Source: CAZHZT01 sp964537285 (GTDB lineage: Bacteria > Bacteroidota > Bacteroidia > Chitinophagales > Saprospiraceae). Taken from it: a stretch of 64,000 nucleotides of DNA. The stretch covers positions 1-64,000 of the forward strand of contig CAZHZT010000004.1 of assembly GCA_964537285.1 (NCBI GenBank). Reading direction: 5' to 3'. Shown piece after piece: positions 34,299 to 42,617 of the stretch. The position numbers and the translations under genes were made by a program. The notes under the pieces are model-generated. The model did no database searches, was not told the DNA's origin, and saw only the letters and a program-made list of their open reading frames with translations. Position 1 is the stretch's first letter. Each line of letters begins with the position of its first letter.

Positions 34299-34470
34299 CA
34301 ACGATTCTCGCTTCGAAAATCCACAACCAAACTTACGCCGCTTCGCGGCGTTATTTTTTTTGAGGGAGGCCGAAAGGGCTATTTTGCGAAGCAAAATAGC
34401 CCTTTCGGCCTCCCTCAAAAAGGAATATCGCGCCGTAGGCGCGTTTATTTTTCAAAGCGAGAATTGTTAA
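34299..34470 (-). repeat. Complete inverted copy of the TIR hairpin element
   Basis: Read on the minus strand the order is terminus AACAATTCTCGCTTTG, ACGCGCCTACGGCGCG, the perfect GAGGGAGGCC hairpin with GAA-type loop, CGCCGCGAAGCGGCG and terminus TCGAAGCGAGAATCGTT. Directly before it, 34272-34292 repeats GCGAGGATTTGCAATCCGAG, an arm of the hairpin at 57520. It lies between convergent genes. Confidence 0.8.
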
Positions 34471-34476
34471 AGCACA

Positions 34477-35787
34477 TTATATCCCAATCATTTGTCTTAA
34501 CTTATGCTTCCCTTTTTGGTTGAGGGCGATTAACCAGCCTTTCAATCCAAACCACTGAAAAGCTGCTTCTCCGCCTTTGTACTGGTTGTATTGCTGAATG
34601 ATTTTACCATCTCTGAAGGTGAAAGTTGATTGACCTTCTATAGAAACTTGACGGCCTGAGGCTTTTCTTAAATGTAATATCCAATAAGTATTCGTTTTAT
34701 CGCCATCCAGGATCACGTTTTCAAAGCTAAAGGAACGCCATGCTGAATCAGGTTTGAAAAAAAAATGAAAGGATTTTTCAATATCTGATCTACTTAATTC
34801 CAACAATAATGGATCAGAACAACGATAATCAGAATGAAGGTAATTTAGAGCATCAAATGATTTTTCTGAAAGCGCTTTTAGAAAGGAATGCGTACATTCA
34901 ACAGGGTTAAAAACAGCCCCTTCTGAACTAAGAGACAGAGCTTTAACGATCTTTTGATTGATGAATGAAGCTTTTTCCACTTGTACAAAATGCCCGCATT
35001 CAGGTAGTATATGAAGCTGGCTATTTTTTATTTTTCCGTGTCCATAATGAGCAACGTCGGTGGTTTCGAGGGTTTGGTGGAAGATTTTATTGGGAATCAG
35101 CAGGTCATTTTCTCCGAAAAAAATGGTGGTAGGCAGTGATATTTCATCGAGTCGATGGTGTACCGATTCCTCTAACATGCTAAGCACACATTTGGGGATG
35201 GTTTCGGAATAATATTGAAAATCTTCGGTATTGGTTTCCAGTTTAAAACGATCTTCAAGCATGAAGTTAGCGTCTTCAGGAACTTCAAAAAAGTTAAGTT
35301 CAAAGTTTTTGCGGGTCTGTTCTTTGGTTTGAGCGCGGAGAAGAACAGGGGTGTAAAAAGTGCGAAACCATTGTTTTTCAAGTTCATTAAAAATCTCAAA
35401 ACCTGCCGGAGCGATCAAGACAAGGGCATGAAGGCGCGTAGGGTAGGAGAGGGCGGTGGTCAAAGAAATTTGACCGCCCATAGAATGACCTACCAGGACC
35501 ACTTCTTTCAATTCCATTTGTGTAATAAAAGCCAGGGTTACCTCTGAGAAAAAAGACATTGTGCAAGGGTAGTCTCCTCTAGAAGATTCTCCGTAATTCG
35601 GAAGATCAATGGCTATACAGCGAGCATACTTTTTTAGATAAGGAATGTTTTTGTACCATACTTTCCGGTTACTACCAAGGCCATGTAGGAATAATAAGGT
35701 CAGAGGGCCTTCACCGGCATCGGTATAGGCTATTTCTATATCGGTAAAGCCTGCAAAGCTTATATTTTTGATTTTATTTTGATCCAT
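34477..35787 (-). CDS. Alpha/beta hydrolase with C-terminal SnoaL/NTF2-like domain
   Basis: A 436-residue protein. Residues 1-280 form an alpha/beta hydrolase with oxyanion motif FLHGLGSNRKVW, nucleophile elbow VLVGHSMGGQ (Ser about residue 98), acid FGENDLLIP and catalytic His in PECGHFVQVEKA. Residues 300-430 form an NTF2/SnoaL-like alpha+beta fold (VECTHSFLKALSEK to GGEAAFQWFG). The fusion is unusual. It is divergent from phaB across a shared palindromic operator and next to the PHA synthase genes, so a role in PHA or hydroxyacyl-ester turnover is a reasonable guess but unproven. Confidence 0.85.
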   Translation of the reverse strand: MDQNKIKNISFAGFTDIEIAYTDAGEGPLTLLFLHGLGSNRKVWYKNIPYLKKYARCIAIDLPNYGESSRGDYPCTMSFFSEVTLAFITQMELKEVVLVGHSMGGQISLTTALSYPTRLHALVLIAPAGFEIFNELEKQWFRTFYTPVLLRAQTKEQTRKNFELNFFEVPEDANFMLEDRFKLETNTEDFQYYSETIPKCVLSMLEESVHHRLDEISLPTTIFFGENDLLIPNKIFHQTLETTDVAHYGHGKIKNSQLHILPECGHFVQVEKASFINQKIVKALSLSSEGAVFNPVECTHSFLKALSEKSFDALNYLHSDYRCSDPLLLELSRSDIEKSFHFFFKPDSAWRSFSFENVILDGDKTNTYWILHLRKASGRQVSIEGQSTFTFRDGKIIQQYNQYKGGEAAFQWFGLKGWLIALNQKGKHKLRQMIGI

Positions 35788-35812
35788 TCAGAATTAATGT
35801 TAAAAATATACA

Positions 35813-35842
35813 TGCAAATATATAGATTTTTATATATTTGCA
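35813..35842. promoter_or_regulatory. Divergent promoter with ATATAGA-type operator (hydrolase / phaB)
   Basis: 12-bp arms TGCAAATATATA flank a 6-bp centre. Each arm reads outward as TATATTTG, a perfect TAnnTTTG -7 element: minus strand 35821-35814 for the hydrolase and plus strand 35833-35840 for phaB. The internal 35820-35835 stretch matches ATATAGA-N2-TCTATAT with one mismatch, so one bound dimer could control both genes. Confidence 0.6.
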
Positions 35843-35880
35843 TTAGTCGTATTTCCTAACTTTTTAAAAAAATTGAAAAA

Positions 35881-36627
35881 ATGACAGCAGATAAAAAGCA
35901 TATCGCCCTTATTACAGGTGCTACCGGCGGATTGGGTACGGCCATGTGTAAGCATCTTGCCGATGATGGTTATTTGGTAGTAGCCAATTATCGCACACAA
36001 AATAAAGCAGATGAATGGAAAATAAAAATGGCGGACGAAGGTTATGAGTTCGCGATGTACAAAGCAGATGTTTCTAGTTATCAAGAAGTAGGAGCTATGG
36101 TAGAACAAGTACAGGAAGACCTGGGAGTTATTGATGTATTGGTCAATAATGCTGGTATCACTCGCGACGGCTCTTTCAAAAAGATGTCTTATGAAAATTG
36201 GGATATCGTTTTGCGTTCCAATCTTTACAGTGTCTTTAATTGCTGTCGTCACGTTATAAATCCGATGTTGGCTCAAAAGCACGGTCGTATTATCAATATC
36301 TCTTCTGTAAACGGGCAAAGAGCTCAGTATGGCCAAGTCAATTACTCTGCCGCTAAAGCAGGGATGCATGGTTTTACAAAAACCTTAGCTATTGAAGTTG
36401 CGAGTAAAGGAATTACCGTAAATACGATATCCCCGGGTTATATCGCTACCGATATGGTTATGGCCGTTCCTCAGGAATACCGCGATAAGATCGTAGCGAA
36501 TATTCCCGTAGGTCGTTTGGGTGGTACCTATGAAATTGCTCACCTTGTCTCTTTCCTTGCTTCCGAGGATGCCGGTTTCATCACTGGAGCAAATTACGCC
36601 ATTAATGGAGGTCAGCATGTTCAGTAG
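35881..36627 (+). CDS. phaB: Acetoacetyl-CoA reductase (PhaB-type SDR)
   Basis: A 248-residue short-chain dehydrogenase. Its cofactor motif is TGATGGLGTAM (residues 12-22), the catalytic Ser is in INISSVNGQRAQYGQ, the YxxxK pair is in YSAAKAG (about residues 156-160), and the C-terminal sequence is NYAINGGQHVQ. The motifs match PhaB of PHA-producing bacteria, which reduces acetoacetyl-CoA to 3-hydroxybutyryl-CoA with NADPH. It is divergent from the hydrolase and convergent with phaC. The 3-ketothiolase partner is not in the window. Confidence 0.9.
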   Translation: MTADKKHIALITGATGGLGTAMCKHLADDGYLVVANYRTQNKADEWKIKMADEGYEFAMYKADVSSYQEVGAMVEQVQEDLGVIDVLVNNAGITRDGSFKKMSYENWDIVLRSNLYSVFNCCRHVINPMLAQKHGRIINISSVNGQRAQYGQVNYSAAKAGMHGFTKTLAIEVASKGITVNTISPGYIATDMVMAVPQEYRDKIVANIPVGRLGGTYEIAHLVSFLASEDAGFITGANYAINGGQHVQ

Positions 36628-36629
36628 CG

Positions 36630-36732
36630 GTTAACGGGGAACGGTTAACGGGAAACGGTTAACGGTTAACGAAATAAACGGGAATTGGACCTTCGGTCCG
36701 TTTCCCGTTTCCCGTTTCCCGTTTCCCGTTAA
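36630..36732. repeat. Heptamer-built palindrome between phaB and phaC
   Basis: On the left are five or more CGGTTAA/CGGGGAA-type heptamers; on the right is the complementary CCCGTTT run. They are arranged around GGACCTTCGGTCC. It is an inverted pair of the CCGTTNN heptamer tracts. It lies between convergent genes and its end overlaps the phaC stop codon (36729-36731). Confidence 0.75.
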
Positions 36733-37778
36733 TCTCTTTCTATTAGCCACTTAGCCACTGCCGGTGTGAGCAGTTTTTGGGATCGGCTTCCCACGAATAC
36801 ACCAATGTGGCCACCCGGGAATTCCAGCAATTCCTTATCAGAGGAACCGATTTTATCGTTGAGTGGTTTGGTAGTAGCAGGAGGGACAATGTGGTCATCT
36901 TTAGCGTAAATGGTTAACGCAGGTACTTTAATATTTTTAAGGTCGACTTTGTGCCCGTCCAGTTCAAATTCACCTTTGATGAGTTTGTTTTGTTGATAGA
37001 GTTCTTTGATGAATTTGCGGTAAGTTTCCCCGGCTTGAGCAGGAGAGTCGGCTACCCATTTTTCCATGCGGAGGAAGTTCATAAACTTACCTTTGTTTTG
37101 CATGGTTTTGGGTAAAGACATATACTTTCTGGTCTTATTCATGGGTTTCAGGAGATCAAAACCCGTGTTCAGGAAGTCGCCTGGAATGAGGCCACCGAAA
37201 CCATCTACGATAGCATCGACATTCATGTCTTTTGACCACTTGAAAAGGAGGCCTTCGTTACTTTCAAAGTCAACAGGAGTTACTAAAGTGATCAGGTTTT
37301 TAACTTTTTCAGGAAACAGCGCAGAATAAATAACGCTGAAAGTGCCGCCCTGGCAAACCCCCAGAAGGTTGACTTTATCAATTTGGTGTGCTTTTCGAAT
37401 ATAATCTACGCAATCATTCACATTGCCCAGAATATAATCTTCCATCGTTTTATAACGATCCAGGCGGGAGGGGTAACCCCAATCGATCAGATAAACATCA
37501 ATGCCTTCAGAGATCAGTTTTCGGATAAAGCTACGATCGGGTTGAAGATCCATCATTTCCCAACGATTCACCAAAGCATAAGAAACCAATACTGGGGTTT
37601 TAGCCTTAGGTGTTTCTTCCCGGGTGAAGTGATAAAGCTTTAGCTTACCATCTTCCCATACTACCTCTTTAGGAGCCGTGGCGATATCCACTTCATCGAC
37701 TTCTGTTAAGTTGCGAAGTGCATCATTCGCGGTGTTTACCTGCTCTAATATTTGATCTGAGAACTTAGGTTTTGACAT
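36729..37778 (-). CDS. phaC: Class III PHA synthase catalytic subunit PhaC
   Basis: A 349-residue synthase of the short class III type. The lipase-like box is LLGVCQGGTFS with catalytic Cys at residue 142, the Asp is in YAKDDHIVPP and the His is in GGHIGVFVGS. The length matches class III/IV PhaC (about 350) rather than class I (about 590). It polymerises 3-hydroxyacyl-CoA into storage granules together with PhaE, which is encoded 27 bp upstream in the same operon. It ends in the heptamer palindrome shared with convergent phaB. Confidence 0.94.
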   Translation of the reverse strand: MSKPKFSDQILEQVNTANDALRNLTEVDEVDIATAPKEVVWEDGKLKLYHFTREETPKAKTPVLVSYALVNRWEMMDLQPDRSFIRKLISEGIDVYLIDWGYPSRLDRYKTMEDYILGNVNDCVDYIRKAHQIDKVNLLGVCQGGTFSVIYSALFPEKVKNLITLVTPVDFESNEGLLFKWSKDMNVDAIVDGFGGLIPGDFLNTGFDLLKPMNKTRKYMSLPKTMQNKGKFMNFLRMEKWVADSPAQAGETYRKFIKELYQQNKLIKGEFELDGHKVDLKNIKVPALTIYAKDDHIVPPATTKPLNDKIGSSDKELLEFPGGHIGVFVGSRSQKLLTPAVAKWLIERD

Positions 37779-37805
37779 ATAATTTCGGTCTGAAATGTAC
37801 CAGTA

Positions 37806-39365
37806 TTAATTTAATAAAGATTTAGCTTGCAGTGCCCAATTATCTCTTTTCGCTCTTCCCTGAAAAGAAGTCAATAAGGTATCCAGGATGTCGTATTCTT
37901 TTTCTGTCATTTTGCTCAACTGGGCATAAGTGAATATACCAATAGAGTTGAGCATATTCTCTAGTTTCGGTCCAATACCTTTGATTTTCTTTAAGTCATC
38001 TTTTTGGTCTGCTTGAGCTGAGCCGATTTTCCCAAATAAAGCATCGGCCTCACTTGGATTAGCATTAGCTTTAACAACTGGTGCATCCTGTATATCGAGA
38101 TGTGCCAGTTTTTGCTCCAGGCTACGGATTTTTCTTTTCAAAGAGGTTAGCTCTTTAGCCACTTCATCCGCATGAGATTTCATTAGAAAAGGAGAATCGC
38201 CAAAAACGATTTCTACCATTTTATCGATTTGTGCCTTGATCGTGACGCCGAGTTGTGCTACTTCGCTCTGCAATTGAGAGTAATGATCGGATTCCAGTAC
38301 TTCGATCATATAGTGTTCCATGCGACCGACCATAGTATTGAAGAAGGTCGGATAATCCGGCATTTCTTTAGTTTCCTTATAATCAGTGTAGAAAGAACTT
38401 AAAGTATCAGGGAGCGCAAATTGGCCTGCCTGATAAACTTTATTTTGCAGATCTACGCTCTTGATTACAAAAGCTACAAAAGAAAACTGAATATCTTTGA
38501 CAAGTTTGGCGATTTCCACTTCTTTGCCGTGGCCACTTACATGGTATAAAGAAGCCATACTGTCCTGCACCATTTGGTTAATATCCAATGTAGCCTGGAG
38601 AAATGGATTTCCGCCACTTCTGCCAAGGTTCTCAATATATTGCTTCCAATCCAGGTTTTGGAAATGTTCGGCCATTTGCTGCGGAGCATTTTCGAAAAAC
38701 TCAGTATATTGATCAAAATACTGATTCATCTGCTTCAGCCATTCGTCTACATTGTTCATAGGTTTGAAGCCCATGAATTTACCCATGAATTCCTGAAAAG
38801 CTGCTGCAGGGAAAAATTGTTGTATGGTACTTTGGTCGAAAAGACCGAATTGGATCATTTTTTGGAAAGATTCCCAGTATTTGCCGAGTTCTTCGTAAGA
38901 TTCAGTGAAATTATCGAAGTGCATATGCATCGAAAAGGGAATCTTAGATAATAAGTTTTCTCTAATCCATTTAGTATTGTAATCCATACCTTTGGTCCAT
39001 TGGTTCATAGGGTTGTTACTGTTCTGGTTCCAGAACTTAGGCGTAAAAGCATTGGATGGCCAACTATTACTGCTGCTATGGTCGCTGTAGAAAGCGATGT
39101 ATTGCTTGGCAAATTGGCTTTGTAGATCCAGCCAATTTTTAAACTGTTGGGGACCTTTTTCCATCGCCTCCTTCGGGTTAGTTATTTTCATCGCATCAGC
39201 CAATAGCTTTTGCTGTTTTTTGTACCACTCTTCCAGGTTTAATTCTTTGGAATTGCTTTTTCCCGCTGCTTTGTTGAATGACTCCATCACATTCTTAGAA
39301 GCTTTATTCCAAAAATCCAATACCTCTTTTTGAGTATCTACCAAGGATTCAAATTGCTTATTCAT
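37806..39365 (-). CDS. phaE: PHA synthase subunit PhaE with C-terminal HhH domain
   Basis: About 519 residues. The body matches class III PHA synthase subunit E: a mostly helical protein with a conserved N-terminus (LVDTQKEVLDFWNKASKN) and a C-terminal coiled coil (VAKELTSLKRKIRSLEQKLA). Usual PhaE is about 350-400 residues. Here residues 450-519 add a helix-hairpin-helix unit (DLKKIKGIGPKLENMLNSIG and YAQLSKMTEKEYDIL), a fold normally used for DNA or protein contacts. The frame opens at 39467, but ATG 39365 (MNKQFESLV) begins the conserved region. It precedes phaC by 27 bp. Confidence 0.88.
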   Translation of the reverse strand: MNKQFESLVDTQKEVLDFWNKASKNVMESFNKAAGKSNSKELNLEEWYKKQQKLLADAMKITNPKEAMEKGPQQFKNWLDLQSQFAKQYIAFYSDHSSSNSWPSNAFTPKFWNQNSNNPMNQWTKGMDYNTKWIRENLLSKIPFSMHMHFDNFTESYEELGKYWESFQKMIQFGLFDQSTIQQFFPAAAFQEFMGKFMGFKPMNNVDEWLKQMNQYFDQYTEFFENAPQQMAEHFQNLDWKQYIENLGRSGGNPFLQATLDINQMVQDSMASLYHVSGHGKEVEIAKLVKDIQFSFVAFVIKSVDLQNKVYQAGQFALPDTLSSFYTDYKETKEMPDYPTFFNTMVGRMEHYMIEVLESDHYSQLQSEVAQLGVTIKAQIDKMVEIVFGDSPFLMKSHADEVAKELTSLKRKIRSLEQKLAHLDIQDAPVVKANANPSEADALFGKIGSAQADQKDDLKKIKGIGPKLENMLNSIGIFTYAQLSKMTEKEYDILDTLLTSFQGRAKRDNWALQAKSLLN

Positions 39366-39482
39366 TTTATTAATTATCTTTGAAGGTTGAGAAAAAGAAG
39401 GGAAAAAAACTTTTCCCGGAAAGTTAGGCTGTTTGCCTACCTCCCAGGAAAAAAGAAAAAAGTCCAACCTCTATTAATTTTG

Positions 39483-39722
39483 GTTCTTTGACATAAGTAG
39501 TTCACAGAAATAGACTATATAAATAATCTTTGCCCTCTGTAGAAGCATTTTTTGCTTGGAGATCGACACTTTTTTGGGATTTTTCGAAGAAAAATCCCAA
39601 AAAAGTGTCGATCTCCAACTCAAAAACCTTCCTGCGAAGGGCATCGATAGTATATACAGCTTAATTCCGTGAACTACTTAAGTAGTTCATGGAATTAAAC
39701 TCCGCACAATTTGTCGAAGAAC
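39483..39722. repeat. Composite palindrome with boxA-like ends upstream of phaE
   Basis: The outer ends are GTTCTTTGACATAAGTAGTT and the inverted CACAATTTGTCGAAGAAC. The core 39556-39618 is a perfect hairpin with 30-bp arms (TTGGAGATCGACACTTTTTT start) and a GAA loop. A third palindrome, GTGAACTACTTAAGTAGTTC, lies at 39669-39688. Together with A/T-rich flanks it fills the 478-bp gap between phasin and phaE. It may terminate phasin transcripts. Confidence 0.75.
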
Positions 39723-39843
39723 GTTAATTTTTTTGTGAGAAAAGGAAATATGGTCGCTTCTCACGCAAAATCGAGCTTTTTGTTTGTGCCTTTTCTATAA
39801 GGCTTGTTTTGTAGCTGCTTAACAGGCTTAATACGCTGTTGAC

Positions 39844-40284
39844 TTATTCGAAGTATGACTGAAAAGCTTTCATGTTCGCTGTCGCTGTTTCCATCATTGC
39901 GTCCATGTTTCTTTGATAAACTTCCGTCATTTTCTTGAACATATCCTGTTGAGTGTGTGCACCGAACTTTTCGAATAGGTTTTTATAGTATTCCATGGAC
40001 TGGTTGAAGAAATCCATATTAAGCTCTACTGCTTTAGAGTAATGTTCAGGAAGGTTTTCCATTACTTTTTCCATATTTTCTGGTTTCATTGCATTTTCAG
40101 CAATTTCTTTACTTTTTTCGAAGTAACTTTTCCAGATATTGGTAGCGTCTTCTGTAGAAGCATCTTCTACTTTAAAAATATCTGCCAATTCATTAGCATT
40201 CTTCGTTAGTGTTTCTGCTAATTTGTTTTGATTTGCAACGAAGGTTTCGAATGTCTCTTTAGCGTTTGCCATGATAGTTGCCAT
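39844..40284 (-). CDS. Phasin-like PHA granule protein
   Basis: A 146-residue, almost entirely helical protein without Cys or signal peptide, rich in Glu/Lys/Asn/Met. A pattern of amphipathic heptads (MEKVMENLPEHYSKAVELNM, MEYYKNLFEKFGAH) fits the phasin family that coats PHA granules. Its position upstream of phaE-phaC on the same strand supports the call. Sequence identity among phasins is low, so context carries much of the weight. Confidence 0.75.
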   Translation of the reverse strand: MATIMANAKETFETFVANQNKLAETLTKNANELADIFKVEDASTEDATNIWKSYFEKSKEIAENAMKPENMEKVMENLPEHYSKAVELNMDFFNQSMEYYKNLFEKFGAHTQQDMFKKMTEVYQRNMDAMMETATANMKAFQSYFE

Positions 40285-40520
40285 TTTGTGGATTTTTTAA
40301 TTTAAGTATTTATATTCTTATCTGCTTTTGATACAAAATTAGTCTCTGAATACCCGCCGAACAAGATGTGGATTTTTATAAAAACCCTTGACTTTACCGA
40401 TGATGAAAAAAGTGATTAACTTTTAAGTCGTTGATTTTTAATATCTTATATTGTATTGTGAAAGGGTTGACTATTTTGCCGCATTTTACTCCAATGTCAA
40501 TGAAGCCATTTTGATTGCAT

Positions 40521-40584
40521 CGTTTACCAAATGAAATTATCTGGAGCCATTTATTTGGTTCTGGATGATTTCATTTGGTAAACG
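40521..40584. repeat. Palindrome of the CCAAATGAAATCATCT family
   Basis: CGTTTACCAAATGAAAT is opposed by ATTTCATTTGGTAAACG with ATTATCTGGAGCC/GGTTCTGGATGAT between, around TTTAT. The right half is also the outer end of the larger nested palindrome that starts at 40557. The remaining parts of the 771-bp gap (40285-40520 and 40854-41055) are AT-rich with no recognised feature. Confidence 0.7.
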
Positions 40585-40853
40585 GTTTAAGAACAAAAAG
40601 CAGGCCGTTAGGCCTGCCTGATCGTAGCCCCAGGTTTTCCTGGGGAAAGGATTTATACCTAATTTCTTCCGCGTAGCGGAAGCACACTACAAAAGACCAA
40701 TGGCCTATGATGTGCTTCCGCTACGCGGAAGTTGGTCTCTATATCTTATAACCCTGGGAGAACCCAGGGCTACGATCAGGCAGGCCTAACGGCCTGCTTT
40801 AAGGATTTCCCAAATTAATTTCGACCAAATGAAATCATCTGGAAGCATTTATT
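40557..40853. repeat. Nested palindrome element (two-level copy)
   Basis: The outer layer is TCTGGATGATTTCATTTGG and the inverted CCAAATGAAATCATCTGGA. The second layer is GCAGGCCGTTAGGCCTGC and its inverse at 40780-40797. The third is CTGATCGTAGCC and GGCTACGATCAG, the fourth is a CCCTGGG stem, and the innermost is CTTCCGCGTAGCGGAAGC opposed by GCTTCCGCTACGCGGAAG around GACCAATGGCC. Compare the simple copy at 51903 and the larger copy at 59422. Confidence 0.8.
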
Positions 40854-41055
40854 TGATAGCACATGAAGCACATCTTTTTAAGTCCAATAAAGTTTAAATT
40901 ACCTTTTTTGTTTGTAAACCAATTGATTACACTTTTTTTAGCCGTAATTTCATTTTAAGTCGCTAGATTAAAACACCATACAAATGACTAGTAAATTTCC
41001 AAAAGGGAAAATCCTGTAATAGTTTTAGGGGCAGAAACAAAAAAAATAAATATAT

Positions 41056-41796
41056 ATGGGACGATTACAGGATAAAGTTGCCGTCATTACAGGCGGAGCC
41101 AATGGGATTGGAAAAGCAACAGCTGCTAATTTCATAAAAGAGGGGGCAAAAGTGGCTATCTGGGACATTAACGAAGAAAAAGCTCAGCGCACTATCCAGG
41201 AATTTAATGTAAATGGGCAAGTCAAATTTTACAAAGTTAATGCTTCTAAACATGAAGAAACTGTGGATGCTGCTAAGAAAGTTGTGGAGGACTTTGGGCG
41301 TCTGGATATTTTAATTAATAATGCAGGTATCACAAAAGATGCGACGCTCAAAAAAATGACGGTAGAACAATGGCAGCAGGTCATTGATGTAAACCTTACA
41401 GGGGTATTCAACTGTACCCAGGCTGTTTATCCTTACATGGCCTCCCAGGAGTATGGTCGAATTGTTACAGCTTCTTCAGTTGTAGGGCTTTATGGTAATT
41501 TCGGACAAACGAATTATGCTGCTACGAAAGCAGGAGTTATTGCTATGACAAAAGTATGGGCAAGAGAGTTTGGCCGGAAAAAAATAACCGTTAATGCCGT
41601 AGCGCCCGGCTTTATCCATACCGAAATGATGGATACTATTCCTGAAAAAGTACTCCAACATATTTTAGAAAAAACACCTCTTCAACGTCTGGGAAAAGTG
41701 GAAGAAGTGGCCAAGTTATATGCTTTCCTTTCGTCGGAAGATGCTTCGTTTATTACGGGTTCTGTTTTCAGTATAGACGGGGGGATAACGTTATAA
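41056..41796 (+). CDS. 3-oxoacyl-(ACP/CoA) reductase, FabG/PhaB-type SDR
   Basis: A 246-residue short-chain dehydrogenase. The cofactor loop is TGGANGIGKATA (residues 12-23), followed by NNAGI, the catalytic Ser in IVTASSVVGLYGN, YxxxK in YAATKAG (about residues 153-157), and the C-terminal FSIDGGITL. It could reduce acetoacetyl-CoA (a second PhaB), act as FabG in fatty acid synthesis, or serve as a hydroxyacyl dehydrogenase; sequence alone does not decide. Proximity to phaC/phaE/phasin favours PHA metabolism. It ends 1 bp before a long terminator hairpin. Confidence 0.88.
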   Translation: MGRLQDKVAVITGGANGIGKATAANFIKEGAKVAIWDINEEKAQRTIQEFNVNGQVKFYKVNASKHEETVDAAKKVVEDFGRLDILINNAGITKDATLKKMTVEQWQQVIDVNLTGVFNCTQAVYPYMASQEYGRIVTASSVVGLYGNFGQTNYAATKAGVIAMTKVWAREFGRKKITVNAVAPGFIHTEMMDTIPEKVLQHILEKTPLQRLGKVEEVAKLYAFLSSEDASFITGSVFSIDGGITL

Positions 41797-41860
41797 AAGA
41801 ATTGAATTTCAAAAAAAAGGGGCTGCATTTTGCAGCCCTTTTTTTTGAAATTCAATTCTT
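41797..41860 (+). terminator. Strong hairpin terminator after the SDR gene
   Basis: Left arm AAGAATTGAATTTCAAAAAA continues to GGGGCTGCA; the right arm is complementary except for one G surplus, with loop TTT and an internal T8 run. It starts directly after the TAA. Its last bases CAATTCTT are the target duplicated by the adjacent repeat array. Confidence 0.85.
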
Positions 41861-42588
41861 GAAGCGATTCTCGCTTTGGGAAATAAACGCGCCTAGGGTG
41901 CGAAACTCCTTTGAGAGGGAGTCCCGCAAGGCCTATTTTGCGAAGCAAAATAGGCCTTGCGGGACTCCCTCAAAAGAAAGTATGGCCGGGAAGCGGCGTA
42001 AATTTGGTATTGGATTTCCAAAACGAGAATTGCTACAATTCTTTCAGCGATTGTCGCTTTGAGAAATAAACGCGCCTAGGGTGCGAAACTCCTTTGAGAG
42101 GGAGACCGCAAGGCCTATTTTGCTTCGCAAAATAGGCCTTGCGGGACTCCTTCAAAAGAAAGTATGGCCGGGAAGCGGCGTAAATCTGGTATGGATTTCC
42201 AAAGCGAGAATTGCTACAATTCTTTCAGCGATTGTCGCTTTGAAAAATAAACGCGCCTGGGGCGCGAAACTCTTTTGAGAGGGAGTCCGCGAGGCCTATT
42301 TTGCTTTGCAAAATAGGCCTCGCGGGACTCCCTCAAAAGAAAGTATGGCCGGGAAGCGGCGTAAATCTGGTATGGATTTCCAAAGCGAGAATTGCTACAA
42401 TTCTTTCAGCGATTGTCGCTTTGAAAAATAAACGCGCCTGGGGCGCGAAACTCTTTTGAGAGGGAGTCCGCGAGGCCTATTTTGCTTTGCAAAATAGGCC
42501 TCGCGGGACTCCCTCAAAAGAAAGTATGGCCGGGAAGCGGCGTAAATTTGGTATTGGATTTCCAAAACGAGAATTGCTACAATTCTTT
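41852..42588 (+). repeat. Four tandem units (181-183 bp) of the TIR hairpin element
   Basis: Units begin at 41863, 42046, 42227 and 42408. Each contains AGCGATT-TCGCTTTG, ACGCGCC, a large hairpin beginning GAGGGAG, GCCGGGAAGCGGC, TGGATTTCCA and GCGAGAATTGCTA. Units are separated by CAATTCTTT; the same word ends the terminator on the left (CAATTCTTG) and follows the last unit on the right. Loops vary GAA, TTC, TTT, TTT. In units 3 and 4 both hairpin arms carry GCGAGG/CCTCGC where units 1 and 2 have GCAAGG/CCTTGC. It fills the 821-bp gap before the next gene. Confidence 0.9.
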
Positions 42589-42595
42589 TGGAAGT

Positions 42596-42611
42596 ATATA
42601 GATAATTATAT
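42596..42611. promoter_or_regulatory. Degenerate ATATAGA-type palindrome before the 42.6 kb gene
   Basis: ATATAGATAATTATAT matches the acs/porin operator at 14 of 16 positions, and flanking GAAG/CTTC extends the symmetry. It ends 6 bp before the ATG at 42618, compatible with repression. Two mismatches in the second half make it the weakest site. Confidence 0.35.
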
Positions 42612-42617
42612 ATCTTC

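Noticed and set aside
39365..39467. 34-residue N-terminal extension of PhaE
   Set aside because: Hydrophobic and Pro-rich residues precede the conserved PhaE start and no start signal was seen; the later ATG fits the family.
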